Shown: piece by piece, positions 9,806-19,534 of the stretch
How the letters are laid out: every line of letters starts with the position of its first letter
Position numbering within the stretch: position 1 is the first letter of the stretch
From: Prochlorococcus sp. AG-315-I14
Lineage (GTDB): Bacteria > Cyanobacteriota > Cyanobacteriia > PCC-6307 > Cyanobiaceae
DNA: 64,000 nt
Direction of reading: 5' to 3'
Assembly: GCA_003283665.1 (NCBI GenBank)
Contig: QBWF01000003.1
Span: forward strand, 1-64,000
The notes under the pieces: generated by a model
What the model saw: only the letters and a program-made list of their open reading frames with translations
Told to the model about the DNA's origin: nothing
Database searches by the model: none
Made by a program: the position numbers and the translations under genes

Positions 9806-10924
9806 CTACCACGTATGACGCGCTTTGGACTGACTCTGCCATGGAGCGAAATCCTCTGAAAAACAACCTTCTTCAATTGCCTGCCGCATTGCACTAGTAA
9901 AACGAATCAAATGAGTGAGATTATGCAAGCTTAAAAGAGTAAGACCTAGTAATTCTTTGTTACGAATTAAATGATGAATATATGACCTTGAATAAGAAGT
10001 ACAAGCTTCGCAAGGGCAAGATGAATCCAATGGTTTGTAATCGTCTTTAAAACAAGAGTTTCTCAAATTCCATGTCTCTCCCTGAATCAAAGCACTACCA
10101 TGCCTACCTAATCGAGTTGGAATAACGCAATCAAAAAGATCAATACCATTTGCTACCGCAATAGCCATTTCTCGCAAGGTTCCAATTCCCATTAAATATC
10201 TAGGCCGATCCTCAGGTAATAAAGGACAAACTTGTCTAACAACTTTATGCATTTGGGTAATTGGTTCACCAACACTTACCCCTCCAATGGCAATCCCAGG
10301 TAAATCAAAGCTTGAGACAATTTTTGCACTCAATTCTCTCAAGTGACTAAAACACCCACCTTGAACTATGCCAAAAAGTACTTGATCATTTTTCGAGTGA
10401 GCTTTAATACATCTTTCCAACCATAAATGAGTTCTATTACAAGCCGCTTCAACATCTACCTCACTAGCCGGAAAAGGAGGACATTGGTCAAAAGCCATTG
10501 CAATATCTGATCCTAATGACATTTGTATTTGAATAGCTTTTTCTGGTGTTAAATAAATTTGTCTTCCATCTCTAGGATTTTGAAAAGACACACCATCATT
10601 GTCGATTTTATTTAATTTAGCCAAACTAAACACCTGAAATCCTCCTGAATCAGTGAGTATTGGTTTTTGCCAGCTCATGAATTCATGTAATCCACCTGCC
10701 GATTGAACAATCTCTTCACCTGGCTGGAGATGAAGATGAAAGGTATTAGCAAGAATCATTTCAGCTCCTGTTGCCTCTAATTGCTTAGAGGTAACGCCTT
10801 TTACCGTCCCTAACGTCCCTACTGGCATAAATTTAGGGGTATTAACTATCCCATTATTTGTCTTCAAAGAACCAATTCGAGCTAAAGTCGAATTGCATCT
10901 ATTTTTAATTTCAAAGGAGAACAC
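9806..10924 (-). CDS. tgt: Queuine tRNA-ribosyltransferase
   Basis: A 372-residue TGT that exchanges guanine for the queuine precursor at position 34 of GUN-anticodon tRNAs. The nucleophile-region motif [12 protein letters not shown] (Asp92), the guanine-binding DQCPP segment, [11 protein letters not shown], and [15 protein letters not shown] with the second catalytic Asp are all present. The zinc site CPCEAC-x13-HH is near residues 305-323. The start is GTG at 10924. psbK follows 34 bases downstream. Confidence 0.96.
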   Translation of the reverse strand: MFSFEIKNRCNSTLARIGSLKTNNGIVNTPKFMPVGTLGTVKGVTSKQLEATGAEMILANTFHLHLQPGEEIVQSAGGLHEFMSWQKPILTDSGGFQVFSLAKLNKIDNDGVSFQNPRDGRQIYLTPEKAIQIQMSLGSDIAMAFDQCPPFPASEVDVEAACNRTHLWLERCIKAHSKNDQVLFGIVQGGCFSHLRELSAKIVSSFDLPGIAIGGVSVGEPITQMHKVVRQVCPLLPEDRPRYLMGIGTLREMAIAVANGIDLFDCVIPTRLGRHGSALIQGETWNLRNSCFKDDYKPLDSSCPCEACTSYSRSYIHHLIRNKELLGLTLLSLHNLTHLIRFTSAMRQAIEEGCFSEDFAPWQSQSKARHTW

Positions 10925-11013
10925 AGTTTTTTTGCAAATATTTCAGACACCAAAAAGGTATCAATTTAATTATCTAACTAATTTGATATCTAAAAACAAT
11001 TGAGGTTGAAATT

Positions 11014-11793
11014 CTGATTTGTCCAAAATGGCTAAATGACCTTGTCGGCGCATGGATGTTCTATACCATTTTGCCTAAATGGCCATTCATTAAGCCTAGA
11101 TTTAAGAGAATTGCGCGTTTTTCTCCCCTTATTGGTCTTTTCATAGGGCTCATTCAATCATTTACTTGGCTTTTCTTGAGCTTCATAGGTTGGTCGCATA
11201 TTTCAGCATCTTTAATTTCTCTCATAATTCCTATTTGTATTACTGGCGGGCTTCATGTTGATGGATTGATGGATACAGCAGACGGTATAGGAGCAGGTGC
11301 ATCCAAACGCTATAAGGCAATGAAGGACAGCAGAGTGGGTGCAATGGGTGTCCAAAGTTTATCAATTCTTTTGATTCTCCAATTAGCTGCAATAATAAAA
11401 CTTGGCTTATATGCACCATTTGCATTTCCTTGGGTTTCATTCTGGGGAAGATTTTCACAAATTATTGCAATAGGTAATTACAAATATATTGGAGTAAAAG
11501 GATCAGATTCATTCCACCAAAAATATTGGACAGGAACTTTAAATGAAATCAAACCATCATTAATTATTTTAGGATCAATGATAATTCTTTCTTTGACTTT
11601 AACAGATCTAAATATATCTAATACTTTGTTACTAATATACAGCTTATCTTCTGGATTATTAACTTCAATGTTAATACCATATATTATAAATCAACTAATT
11701 GAAGGGCATAGTGGCGATAGTTATGGAGCAACTATTTTAAGTGTAGAAACAACAAATTTACTATTAATGAGTTTCATTTTTGGTCCCAAATAA
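11014..11793 (+). CDS. cobS: Adenosylcobinamide-GDP ribazoletransferase (cobalamin synthase)
   Basis: CobS is a membrane enzyme that joins adenosylcobinamide-GDP and alpha-ribazole in the last steps of B12 synthesis. Landmarks are the N-terminal FYTILP and RFSPLIG segments, GGLHVDGLMDTADG (metal and substrate binding), DSRVGAMG, several membrane helices and the C-terminal GHSGDSYG motif. The first ATG is at 11056, but the preceding in-frame codons encode LVGAW, which resembles the family N terminus. The real start may therefore be a rare CTG at 11014 or ATT at 11011 or 11017; I used 11014. The 3' end overlaps the convergent kinase gene by 20 bases. Confidence 0.92.
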   Translation: MICPKWLNDLVGAWMFYTILPKWPFIKPRFKRIARFSPLIGLFIGLIQSFTWLFLSFIGWSHISASLISLIIPICITGGLHVDGLMDTADGIGAGASKRYKAMKDSRVGAMGVQSLSILLILQLAAIIKLGLYAPFAFPWVSFWGRFSQIIAIGNYKYIGVKGSDSFHQKYWTGTLNEIKPSLIILGSMIILSLTLTDLNISNTLLLIYSLSSGLLTSMLIPYIINQLIEGHSGDSYGATILSVETTNLLLMSFIFGPK

Positions 11794-12898
11794 AAACGAA
11801 AGCATTTCCTATCTTAGGCAAAGAAGTATGAAATTGGTTTGGATTAATAATTAACTTTAATTCTCCACCAACTTGTCTTGCTAAATCTCTTCCTAATGCC
11901 AAACCTATACCACTTCCATCCAATTCTGTACTTTTCTTACCTCTGAATCCTTTCTCAAAAATCTTTTCTCTTTCCTCTTTATTTATCGGTGTACCCTCAT
12001 CCCAAATGCATATACCTTCTTCTGTTATTTGTATTCCTAAAGAAGATAAAGGAGGACTATAACGAAATGCATTCTCTAAAAGATTTGCCACTATTTCAGC
12101 AATAACGCCCTCTGAGACTGATCTAGTTTTTTCTACCCAATCTGGCCATTCCGTAGGGCTAAACCATTGCCTACCTTGCAAATTAGCCCTTGCTTTCGCT
12201 CTTTCAATGAGTGGCTCAATCAAAGTCTTTAAACTAACTACCGTCTCTGTAGGCATCAAAGGAGGCAACAATAAACGATTTGACCCATTATCAGATTCAG
12301 GCAATTTAACCTGACTTATTTCATCTAACGCCGACAAATACTTATTTACTTGTGCTTGTTCTGTCATTAGTCCCTTAACAAGATTCTCATGTTCACTTTC
12401 AGGTCCTAATTTCTTTAAAAGTAATTTTGCATAAGTCCCTAAAGCAGCGAGTGGATTCCTTAACTGATGAACCATTAGGGATATTTGTTCTTTCTGATCA
12501 TCTAATTGAGCTAATAATCTTTTCCTTTCCAGTTCGGAAGCAAGTGAATTTGCCACCGCGGTTGATGTCACTTGCAAACGTTGATCTAGCGACTCAGGCC
12601 ATTTTTTTTCTGAGGGAACTCTTTCTGCTCGAATTACACCCAACAAAATAGAACCTTCTTGGAGCGGATACCATCTCCTATTAGAAGAAGGGGTACGAAG
12701 TGCATCATCAGTCTCTACTGGTTGCAAAACCTTTTCAGATTCAGGGTACTGCCCAACTACTTCCAAAGTGGGAGATCCACTATCACCAGAACTTGCAACG
12801 TAAACCACTAAATGTTCAACATCTAGATCAGCTTTAAAGCTCATCAATTGCTGTTGCACAAAATTCAAAAAGCGTTCCGAATACTGCATAGAAGACAT
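11774..12898 (-). CDS. Two-component sensor histidine kinase
   Basis: A 374-residue cytoplasmic-looking histidine kinase with no clear membrane segment. The N-terminal 120 residues look like a diverged GAF-type sensor. The dimerisation and phospho-acceptor H-box is MVHQLRNPLAALG (His144). The ATPase part shows the N-box IVANLLENAFRYSPP and the G-boxes WDEGTPI and GSGIGLALGRDLARQVGG. No response regulator gene is adjacent, so it is an orphan here and its signal is unknown. The 3' end overlaps cobS, which runs the opposite way. Confidence 0.9.
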   Translation of the reverse strand: MSSMQYSERFLNFVQQQLMSFKADLDVEHLVVYVASSGDSGSPTLEVVGQYPESEKVLQPVETDDALRTPSSNRRWYPLQEGSILLGVIRAERVPSEKKWPESLDQRLQVTSTAVANSLASELERKRLLAQLDDQKEQISLMVHQLRNPLAALGTYAKLLLKKLGPESEHENLVKGLMTEQAQVNKYLSALDEISQVKLPESDNGSNRLLLPPLMPTETVVSLKTLIEPLIERAKARANLQGRQWFSPTEWPDWVEKTRSVSEGVIAEIVANLLENAFRYSPPLSSLGIQITEEGICIWDEGTPINKEEREKIFEKGFRGKKSTELDGSGIGLALGRDLARQVGGELKLIINPNQFHTSLPKIGNAFVFIWDQK

Positions 12899-12954
12899 TC
12901 TGGAAGATTAGACGCCAAGGAGAAAGTGATTAAAAGTTGTAAAATTAGAAAAAA

Positions 12955-13095
12955 GTATTAAGATGTGAATAAAAGAAGAAAGGCAACTTACTAGGAGGCT
13001 ATCTCAAAATTGATTCAAAAGTGAGTAGTTAGCCTACTTACAAGACTAAAACAGTGCTTAATGGGGAGTCTGTTTAGTTAAATTTGATTTTTTGA
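12955..13095 (+). ncRNA. Candidate structured small RNA or leader (weak)
   Basis: The 337-base gap between the kinase and the DUF3155 gene (12899-13235) has no convincing ORF but holds two hairpins in a row. The first pairs AGGCTA (12996-13001) with TAGCCT (13030-13035) and has an inner CTCA/TGAG stem (13003-13006 with 13022-13025). The second pairs CTAAAACAG (13046-13054) with CTGTTTAG (13070-13077), with one bulged A, and a T-rich run follows at about 13082-13094. A TATTAA box at 12955-12960 could be a -10 element. It could equally be a long 5' leader of the DUF3155 gene. Confidence 0.35.
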
Positions 13096-13235
13096 GAAAA
13101 TTTTCGGTACAATTATGTGCCAAGACTAAGCTTCCTTATTCTTCTTTAATAAATAAACTCTTGCTTTAGCTAGAGCTAAGACTAAGGCGAAAACCGCTCA
13201 ACTGTTCACTTCCATCTACTTCAGGTAGTTTTTTC

Positions 13236-13604
13236 ATGTCTAAGAAACGTAAAAGAATTAGCAGGCGTAGACTTGCAGGCCAAAGAGTTATGGCTCATGT
13301 TTCAATCTTTCATCTAGAGACAGGTCAGCACAAGCCAGTCACGGCGGCAAGACGTTTTATTGCAGAAGAAGGTCTTAATTCTCCAGCAATACTTAACGTA
13401 CGTCGCAATGAACACACCACTGATCGGTTTTTTTGGGGAGAAAAAGGTCTTTTCAGTGCACAATATGCCGAGGAAAATCATTTTCTTTTCCCTTCTTTAC
13501 GAGTAATTGTTGACCATCTAGGAGAAGATAAAATTTTTGCTGGTTTAGAGTTAACAGCTGATGATTGGGAAGAAATAGAAGAATACGAATATGCTTTTGT
13601 TTAG
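13236..13604 (+). CDS. DUF3155 family protein
   Basis: A 122-residue protein of a family I recognise as cyanobacterial DUF3155. Its function is not known. The N terminus is very basic (KKRKRISRRRL, residues 3-13), which would suit nucleic-acid binding. The C terminus is acidic (DDWEEIEEYEY). There are no membrane segments or cysteine clusters. The stop codon overlaps that of the convergent esterase gene in a shared TTAG. It is preceded by a structured 337-base intergenic region. Confidence 0.85.
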   Translation: MSKKRKRISRRRLAGQRVMAHVSIFHLETGQHKPVTAARRFIAEEGLNSPAILNVRRNEHTTDRFFWGEKGLFSAQYAEENHFLFPSLRVIVDHLGEDKIFAGLELTADDWEEIEEYEYAFV

Positions 13605-14209
13605 TAACTAAATTCTTGTTTGATTATTCCTTGAAAATAGTTAATTAGATCATTAGTGATTTCATGATCACCATCAAATAAATATAATTCTGATCGAATT
13701 CCATAATTTTTCAGGAGCGCAAAAGTTTTTTCTGATTCAGATCTTGGAACTACTGAATCCATATTTCCGTGGCTTAGAAAAACTGGTGGCATATCTTTGT
13801 TAGGTTCCCAATAAGGATGGGAATATGAACTTAAAGCAAAAACACCTTTTAATTTAAGGTTCCTAGCCATTTCCAGTGCCATGGCTCCACCTTGAGAAAA
13901 ACCCAAAAGCAAGGTTTTTGCTAAGGGGATTTCATTAGTAGCAAGATTCTTTACACGCCTTTCAAGATTTAAAACTGCCTTTGGTACCGCTTCCCAGTCA
14001 TGGGGATATAAAGAGTACCATTGCCTTCCAGAGCCATTAGGATGGTATTCATTAGCCGCAAGAGAGACGATTTCAAAACTATTCTTAAAAGATTCTGTGA
14101 GCAATTTGCCTATCGGAATTAAATCATCTGCATCTGCCCCCCACCCATGAAGCAAAACTAATCTATTTGTTGCGAATTCAGAATTTAAAGAGATAAGTTC
14201 ATTCTTCAT
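13601..14209 (-). CDS. Alpha/beta-hydrolase (phospholipase/carboxylesterase family)
   Basis: A 202-residue serine hydrolase. The N terminus shows [11 protein letters not shown], the oxyanion-hole region. The nucleophile elbow is GFSQGGAMA (about 103-111, Ser105). An Asp in HGNMDSVVP (about 151-159) and a His in DGDHEI complete the catalytic triad. The size and motifs match bacterial YpfH-like carboxylesterases. The substrate is unknown. It begins two bases from the ORF upstream of purH on the other strand, so the two genes share a very small divergent promoter region. Confidence 0.9.
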   Translation of the reverse strand: MKNELISLNSEFATNRLVLLHGWGADADDLIPIGKLLTESFKNSFEIVSLAANEYHPNGSGRQWYSLYPHDWEAVPKAVLNLERRVKNLATNEIPLAKTLLLGFSQGGAMALEMARNLKLKGVFALSSYSHPYWEPNKDMPPVFLSHGNMDSVVPRSESEKTFALLKNYGIRSELYLFDGDHEITNDLINYFQGIIKQEFSY

Positions 14210-14271
14210 GGGTGCAATTTGCCTCTTTGATGCGTAGGTTGTCGATTGAAATCAATTTAAAATTCTTTGAT

Positions 14272-15834
14272 ATGTCTTCTATAGCCCTACTTAGTGTCTC
14301 AGATAAAACAGGATTAATCCCACTTGCAAAATCATTAATCAATGATTTTGATTTCAAAATCATTTCAAGTGGAGGTACTGCAAAAATACTAGAGAGTGAA
14401 AATCTTCCAGTTACTCGAGTAGCTGATTACACAGGTTTCCCTGAGATCCTGGGAGGAAGAGTTAAGACACTTCATCCTAAAATACATGGAGGAATACTTG
14501 CAAAAAGAAATGAACAATCTCATAAGAATGATTTAACTTCACAAAGTATTAATCCAATAGATTTGGTAGTTGTGAACCTTTATCCATTTAAGGAAACAAT
14601 TGCACAAGAAAGTGTCACATGGGAAGAAGCTATTGAAAATATCGACATCGGGGGGCCAGCGATGGTTCGAGCAGCCGCTAAAAACCACAAAGATGTACTT
14701 GTACTAACCAACCCAAATCAATACTCAACCATCATTGATGCATATAAATCAAAAAATGTTACTCAAGAATTGCGTAAAAAGTATGCACAACAAGCTTTCG
14801 AGCACACTGCTATTTACGACATGGCAATTAGTAAATGGATTTCATCCCAAAACTCATCTAAAGAATCTTCTTGGTTGCAGACAATACCATTAAAGCAAAC
14901 TTTAAGATACGGAGAAAATCCTCATCAAAATGCTTCTTGGTTTGGGGAGCCAGGTATAGGCTGGGGTGGTGCAAATCAATTGCAAGGCAAAGAGTTAAGC
15001 ACAAATAATCTTCTTGATTTGGAGGCTGCTCTATCTACACTTCGTGAATTTGGATATGAAAATCACCTAAATAACAAGAAGAATAATAACCAAAAAGCTG
15101 CAGTTATTATTAAACATACAAATCCATGCGGGGTTGCTATTGGCGACACTTCTCATTCAGCTATTAAGAGAGCATTAGATGCAGATAGAATAAGTTCTTT
15201 TGGTGGAATTATTGCAATCAATTCCTCAGTAAATGAAGAGGCAGCAAAAGAGCTTGAAGATATATTTATAGAATGTATTGTTGCACCACATTTTGATAAG
15301 AATGCTAAAGAAATCCTCTCAAAAAAGAAAAATCTTAGACTTTTAGAATTGAAAACGGAATGTATTAAAGCAGCAGAAAAAAATCATATTAGGAGCATAC
15401 TTGGTGGTCTATTAGTTCAAGATATTGATGAGCCTGAAATTGATCCAAAAAGCTGGAAAATAGTCACTAAACTAACCCCAACAGATAATGAAATTAATGA
15501 TATGTCTTTCGCCTGGAAAATCGTGAAACATATACGCTCAAACGCAATAGCTATTGCATCTAATGGTCAAAGTTTAGGTATTGGCGCTGGGCAAATGAAT
15601 AGAATAGGCTCAGCAAAAATTGCATTAGAAGCTGCTGGAAGCAAATCAAAAGGGGCCGTTTTAGCTAGTGATGGTTTTTTCCCATTCGATGATACTGTAA
15701 AGATGGCAGCTGATTATGGAATCAATTCAATTATCCAGCCTGGGGGAAGTATTAGAGACAAAGACTCTATTAATGCCTGTAACGACTTAGGAATAAAAAT
15801 GGTACTTACAGGTAAGCGTCACTTTTTACATTAA
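14272..15834 (+). CDS. purH: Bifunctional AICAR transformylase/IMP cyclohydrolase
   Basis: A 520-residue enzyme that performs the last two steps of IMP synthesis. The N-terminal MGS-like cyclohydrolase domain (to about residue 200) shows [31 protein letters not shown] and [16 protein letters not shown]. The C-terminal transformylase domain shows [18 protein letters not shown] and SDGFFPFDD, and ends near GKRHFLH. The frame extends upstream to an ATG at 14212. I chose the ATG at 14272 because [14 protein letters not shown] matches the family N terminus, while the 20 extra residues do not. Confidence 0.96.
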   Translation: MSSIALLSVSDKTGLIPLAKSLINDFDFKIISSGGTAKILESENLPVTRVADYTGFPEILGGRVKTLHPKIHGGILAKRNEQSHKNDLTSQSINPIDLVVVNLYPFKETIAQESVTWEEAIENIDIGGPAMVRAAAKNHKDVLVLTNPNQYSTIIDAYKSKNVTQELRKKYAQQAFEHTAIYDMAISKWISSQNSSKESSWLQTIPLKQTLRYGENPHQNASWFGEPGIGWGGANQLQGKELSTNNLLDLEAALSTLREFGYENHLNNKKNNNQKAAVIIKHTNPCGVAIGDTSHSAIKRALDADRISSFGGIIAINSSVNEEAAKELEDIFIECIVAPHFDKNAKEILSKKKNLRLLELKTECIKAAEKNHIRSILGGLLVQDIDEPEIDPKSWKIVTKLTPTDNEINDMSFAWKIVKHIRSNAIAIASNGQSLGIGAGQMNRIGSAKIALEAAGSKSKGAVLASDGFFPFDDTVKMAADYGINSIIQPGGSIRDKDSINACNDLGIKMVLTGKRHFLH

Positions 15835-15879
15835 TATTATTTATCAAAGAAAATTTATAATTTAAATCTTCTACTTCAC

Positions 15880-16413
15880 TTATTCACCTTTTGGATAATA
15901 TGTTATTTTATTAGTCTTTCTAAAAAGTGATAATCTCCCAGGACCTGCGCACAAGAAATAAAATGATATAGCTGCATAAATAGCAGACAATTCAAAAATA
16001 TAATTATGATTTTCTACAACTGCAAAAGGAAATCCCTCTAAACCAGTATCTATAAAATGGAAATACAAAGCAAATAACATCGTAGATAGAAGACCTAAGG
16101 AAGATACTCTTGCAAATACTCCTGTTGCTAATCCGATGGGACATACTATTTGAGTTACTGCAGCAATATATGTCCAAATAACAGGATCACCAGGAAGGAA
16201 ACTGAAGTATTTTCCAACTACAAATTCGGCAAATCCACCTGGATCGCTTAATTTCTCAAGCCCATGATGAACCATCATTAAACTAAAACTAACTCTAAGT
16301 ACAAATATTGATAACTCTCCAAGAATATTCACCTCACCTTCAGGACTCTGAACAATAACTTCAACCTTTTGGGAGTCAGTATCTTTAGTACTAGAGTTTT
16401 TTGATTGAGCCAT
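15880..16413 (-). CDS. DoxX family membrane protein
   Basis: A 177-residue protein with about four hydrophobic segments after a hydrophilic first 30 residues. The segment LRVSFSLMMVHHGLEKLSDPGGFAEFV resembles the start of the DoxX family, and AVTQIVCPIGLATGVFARV and the VVENHNYIFEL region fit as well. DoxX-type proteins are small inner-membrane proteins linked in some bacteria to redox or quinone functions. No specific role can be assigned here. It stands alone between purH and ispH. Confidence 0.82.
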   Translation of the reverse strand: MAQSKNSSTKDTDSQKVEVIVQSPEGEVNILGELSIFVLRVSFSLMMVHHGLEKLSDPGGFAEFVVGKYFSFLPGDPVIWTYIAAVTQIVCPIGLATGVFARVSSLGLLSTMLFALYFHFIDTGLEGFPFAVVENHNYIFELSAIYAAISFYFLCAGPGRLSLFRKTNKITYYPKGE

Positions 16414-16475
16414 CTTCTACAAAAATTGATAATTCATCCTACGAGAAATCGGGGCAAAATTGTGATTCGCTCTAA

Positions 16476-17678
16476 TCAGTTTTTTTCACTTATTTTCATA
16501 AGCTTCTGAATAACATGCTCAACCACTCGGTCTGGAGTTGAAGCACCAGAAGTAATGCCAACATTTATATTTCCCATTGGAAGAAAATCTTTCTCAGTCA
16601 ATAATTCCCCTCCAAGTGGCATATGGGTAATAGTATTAGTCTCCTCTCCAATCCTCTCAGGCGTATCAATATGAAATGAGCGTATGCCCCTGCTAACTGC
16701 TATTTCTTGAAGGTGGGTAGTATTTGAAGAGTTATAACCTCCAATAACAACCATAAGATCAAGGGGTTCATCAACAAGGGAGAACATTGCGCCTTGTCTT
16801 TCCTCCGTAGCATCACAAATAGTATTAAAAGCAAGAAAATGTTGATTTAATTCTGCAGGACCATATTTTTTTAACATTGTTTTTTCAAATAATCTTCCTA
16901 TCTCTTCTGTTTCACTTTTTAGCATTGTTGTTTGATTAGCAACTCCAATTCTTTGCAAGTCCTTATCTGGATCAAAACCATTAGAGGAGGCTTTTGAAAA
17001 CTGCTTTAAGAAATCGTCTCTATTTCCTTTTTCAAGAATATAATTAGCAACATAATTAGCTTCATGCAGGTCAAAAACAACTAGATAAGTTCCTGCAAAC
17101 GAACTGGTAGCCAAAGTTTCTTCATGTTTATATTTTCCATGAATAATTGAAGTAAATGTATGTTTCTTATGCTTTTCAACGGTATGCCAAACTTTTGAAA
17201 CCCATGGACAAGTTGTGTCAATAATATGACATCCTCTATCGTGTAACAATTTCATATCTTGTACTGTTGCTCCAAATGCAGGAAGTATTACTACGTCACC
17301 ATCTTTTACTCCTGAAAAATCTTTTACTCCTTGTTCCTCTGCAATAAAAAGAACATCCATTTTTCGAAGATGATCATTTACAGAAGGATTATGAATGATT
17401 TCATTGGTAATCCATATCCTCTCATTCGGATAGTGCCTTCTCGTCTCATAAGCCATGGCTACAGCTCTTTCGACTCCCCAACAAAAACCAAAAGCCTCTG
17501 CAATTTTAACTTTCAGTCGACCATGATTCAATTTATTTCCATTATCTCTAATAGATCCAATCAATCCACTCTGATAAGCCTCTGCAAGTGCTTGAGCACG
17601 TTTGTTGGCAGAGCCAAAGCCTCTTCGGTTATAACGATCTGATTTATGAAGTGTTTGTTTGAAAGCTTGAGTATCCAT
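16476..17678 (-). CDS. ispH: 4-hydroxy-3-methylbut-2-enyl diphosphate reductase
   Basis: A 400-residue IspH (LytB) of the long cyanobacterial/plant type. It carries out the final MEP-pathway step, making IPP and DMAPP for carotenoids, the phytol of chlorophyll, and quinones. The three cysteines that hold the Fe-S cluster are visible: [12 protein letters not shown] (Cys66), [10 protein letters not shown] (about 157) and [11 protein letters not shown] (about 288). The [11 protein letters not shown] and ITSGASTP motifs of the substrate pocket are intact. It is followed downstream by an unrelated DoxX gene. Confidence 0.97.
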   Translation of the reverse strand: MDTQAFKQTLHKSDRYNRRGFGSANKRAQALAEAYQSGLIGSIRDNGNKLNHGRLKVKIAEAFGFCWGVERAVAMAYETRRHYPNERIWITNEIIHNPSVNDHLRKMDVLFIAEEQGVKDFSGVKDGDVVILPAFGATVQDMKLLHDRGCHIIDTTCPWVSKVWHTVEKHKKHTFTSIIHGKYKHEETLATSSFAGTYLVVFDLHEANYVANYILEKGNRDDFLKQFSKASSNGFDPDKDLQRIGVANQTTMLKSETEEIGRLFEKTMLKKYGPAELNQHFLAFNTICDATEERQGAMFSLVDEPLDLMVVIGGYNSSNTTHLQEIAVSRGIRSFHIDTPERIGEETNTITHMPLGGELLTEKDFLPMGNINVGITSGASTPDRVVEHVIQKLMKISEKN

Positions 17679-17735
17679 ATCAATTACTCATTAAAAACAA
17701 ATTGAGAGGATCTATAAATGAATACTAATACATAA

Positions 17736-17768
17736 TAAAAAAGCCCAGAAACTTTCTGGGCTTTTTTA
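17736..17768 (-). terminator. Palindromic terminator after amt
   Basis: An 11-bp stem, AAGCCCAGAAA with TTTCTGGGCTT (17741-17763), is flanked by A-rich sequence on the left and TTTTTT on the right. It can therefore end transcription on either strand. In context it lies directly downstream of amt and upstream of ispH, both on the minus strand. Confidence 0.88.
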
Positions 17769-17799
17769 TTAAAAAGTTCAGGTTAGTTAACTATTTGAA

Positions 17800-19290
17800 C
17801 TAGCTAGAAGCAAAATCAGGATAAGCTTCCATGCCATGTTCACCTATATCAAGACCTTGAGTTTCTTCCGCTTCACTAACTCGGATGCCTCCGAAGAATC
17901 CTCCGATTACTGACCAAGCTATCCAACATGTAACTACAGTCCAGACAGCATAAGCACCTGCACCAAGGGCTTGTATTAAGAATTGGTTTAATCCCCCTCC
18001 ATTTAGAAGTCCAATACCAGCAGCCCCAGGATCCATACCATTAACACCCCAAAGTCCTATAACTACAGTTCCCCAAACTCCACAAACACCGTGTACAGAG
18101 AAAGCACCAACAGGATCATCGATACCTGCTGCATCTAGAGCAGCAACAGAGAAAACAACAATAATTCCTCCGACAGCACCAGCCAGCCAAGATCCTGCAA
18201 AGGTCATATTTCCACAACCAGCAGTAATACTGACTAACCCAGCAAGTATTCCATTAATGATCATTGTCAAATCAGGCTTACCAGAGGTAATAGTAGATAA
18301 AACCGTCGCGGCAATTGCACCACCTGCAGCAGCCAAAGTTGTTGTAACTGCGACATATGCAACGTATTGATCCATCGCCAATTCTGAGCCTGGGTTGAAT
18401 CCATACCAACCTATCCATAGGATAAGGGCACCCAAAGTAGCTATAGCCATATTGTGACCAGGCATAGCTTGTGCTTTGCCGTCTACAAATTTTCCAATTC
18501 TAGGTCCTAGAAGCATCGCACCAACTAAACCTGCCCATCCTCCTACTGAGTGAACAATGGATGAACCAGCAAAGTCAATAAAACCTAGCTCAGCAAGCCA
18601 ACCACCATTCCACTGCCAACTTCCTGCAATTGGGTAGATAAAGGCAGTTAAGACAAGAGAAAAAACTACAAATTCTCCAAATTTGACCCTTTCCGCAACC
18701 AATCCAGAAACAATAGTTGCAGCAGTACCTGCAAAAGCAGCTTGGAAGAGAAAATCAACAGCAGGAACAAGGCAACCGGTATCACCAGCAGCGGCACATT
18801 CCAAGGCTCCAGATGGATCAGGATCTACAAAAAGGCCTTGAAAATAAAGCCAGCCATCCACAACTGAACCGCCATACATTAAGGAGTAACCAATAACCCA
18901 ATAAGCAGTTACAGCGAGAGAGAATACAAATAAATTTTTTGCAAGAATGTTGACCGCATTTTTCTGACGGCACATACCAGCTTCAACCATTGCAAATCCT
19001 GCATTCATAAAAATGACTAGGATAGTTGCAACAAATAACCAGAGGTTATCAGCCAAAAATGAAGCAGCTTGTGGACCAGTTAAATCAGATATAGCTACTT
19101 CAGCGCGAGCGGAAAAAGTGAAAACACCTAATCCAAGAAGAGCTAAAGGAACAGTAGCCAGCCAAATCAAGGACTGGCTTCTTCTAAAACCACGAATGCT
19201 CCGAAGAAGAAGCATTGGACCGTTTAAAAGATTTGCGTCTTGAAGACGAGAACTACTTCGTCTCGGAGGCGATTGCAATGCAGTCGTCAT
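17800..19290 (-). CDS. amt: Ammonium transporter (Amt family)
   Basis: A 496-residue membrane protein of the Amt/Mep/Rh family, which imports ammonium. About 11 membrane spans follow an N-terminal stretch with an extra hydrophobic segment at 42-60. Family motifs include MNAGFAMVEAGMCRQKN (channel vestibule), GSSIVHSVGGWAGLVGA and GCGNMTFAG. The pore histidines are expected in the HSVGG and FSVHGVCG segments. An exact NtcA-type box lies about 90 bases upstream of the start, which suggests nitrogen control. A strong terminator follows. Confidence 0.96.
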   Translation of the reverse strand: MTTALQSPPRRSSSRLQDANLLNGPMLLLRSIRGFRRSQSLIWLATVPLALLGLGVFTFSARAEVAISDLTGPQAASFLADNLWLFVATILVIFMNAGFAMVEAGMCRQKNAVNILAKNLFVFSLAVTAYWVIGYSLMYGGSVVDGWLYFQGLFVDPDPSGALECAAAGDTGCLVPAVDFLFQAAFAGTAATIVSGLVAERVKFGEFVVFSLVLTAFIYPIAGSWQWNGGWLAELGFIDFAGSSIVHSVGGWAGLVGAMLLGPRIGKFVDGKAQAMPGHNMAIATLGALILWIGWYGFNPGSELAMDQYVAYVAVTTTLAAAGGAIAATVLSTITSGKPDLTMIINGILAGLVSITAGCGNMTFAGSWLAGAVGGIIVVFSVAALDAAGIDDPVGAFSVHGVCGVWGTVVIGLWGVNGMDPGAAGIGLLNGGGLNQFLIQALGAGAYAVWTVVTCWIAWSVIGGFFGGIRVSEAEETQGLDIGEHGMEAYPDFASS

Positions 19291-19379
19291 AAATTAAGAA
19301 TTACTGCGAGAAAATTAATGGAGTGTTAATCCAAGATTTATACACTCTTAAATACTCATGCAAGCAAAGTGGATTAGAT

Positions 19380-19393
19380 GTATGTGTTGATAC
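19380..19393 (-). promoter_or_regulatory. NtcA binding site upstream of amt
   Basis: The sequence has the form GTA, eight bases, TAC (GTA at 19380-19382, TAC at 19391-19393), an exact match to the NtcA consensus. It reads the same way on both strands. It lies 90 bases before the amt start. On the minus strand a TATTTA box lies about 25 bases downstream of the site, close to the 20-24 spacing usual for NtcA-activated promoters. NtcA itself is encoded at 32960-33700. NtcA activation of ammonium transporter genes is well known in cyanobacteria; activity here is inferred. Confidence 0.75.
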
Positions 19394-19534
19394 GGAATTT
19401 CAAGTTAGTCTGATCAATTTGTGCTTTGCAACTAAAAAACATGCTATTAAAGAAAACTTATCTACTTATTCAGACCAATTGAATTATGCGTTATTTGCAT
19501 TAAGACAAGAATTCTAAATACTGAGTAAAAACCA

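Noticed and set aside
19323..19517. A 64-codon frame on the + strand between amt and sfsA
   Set aside because: It crosses the amt promoter and the NtcA box, has no family features and no ribosome site, and its composition is not protein-like.
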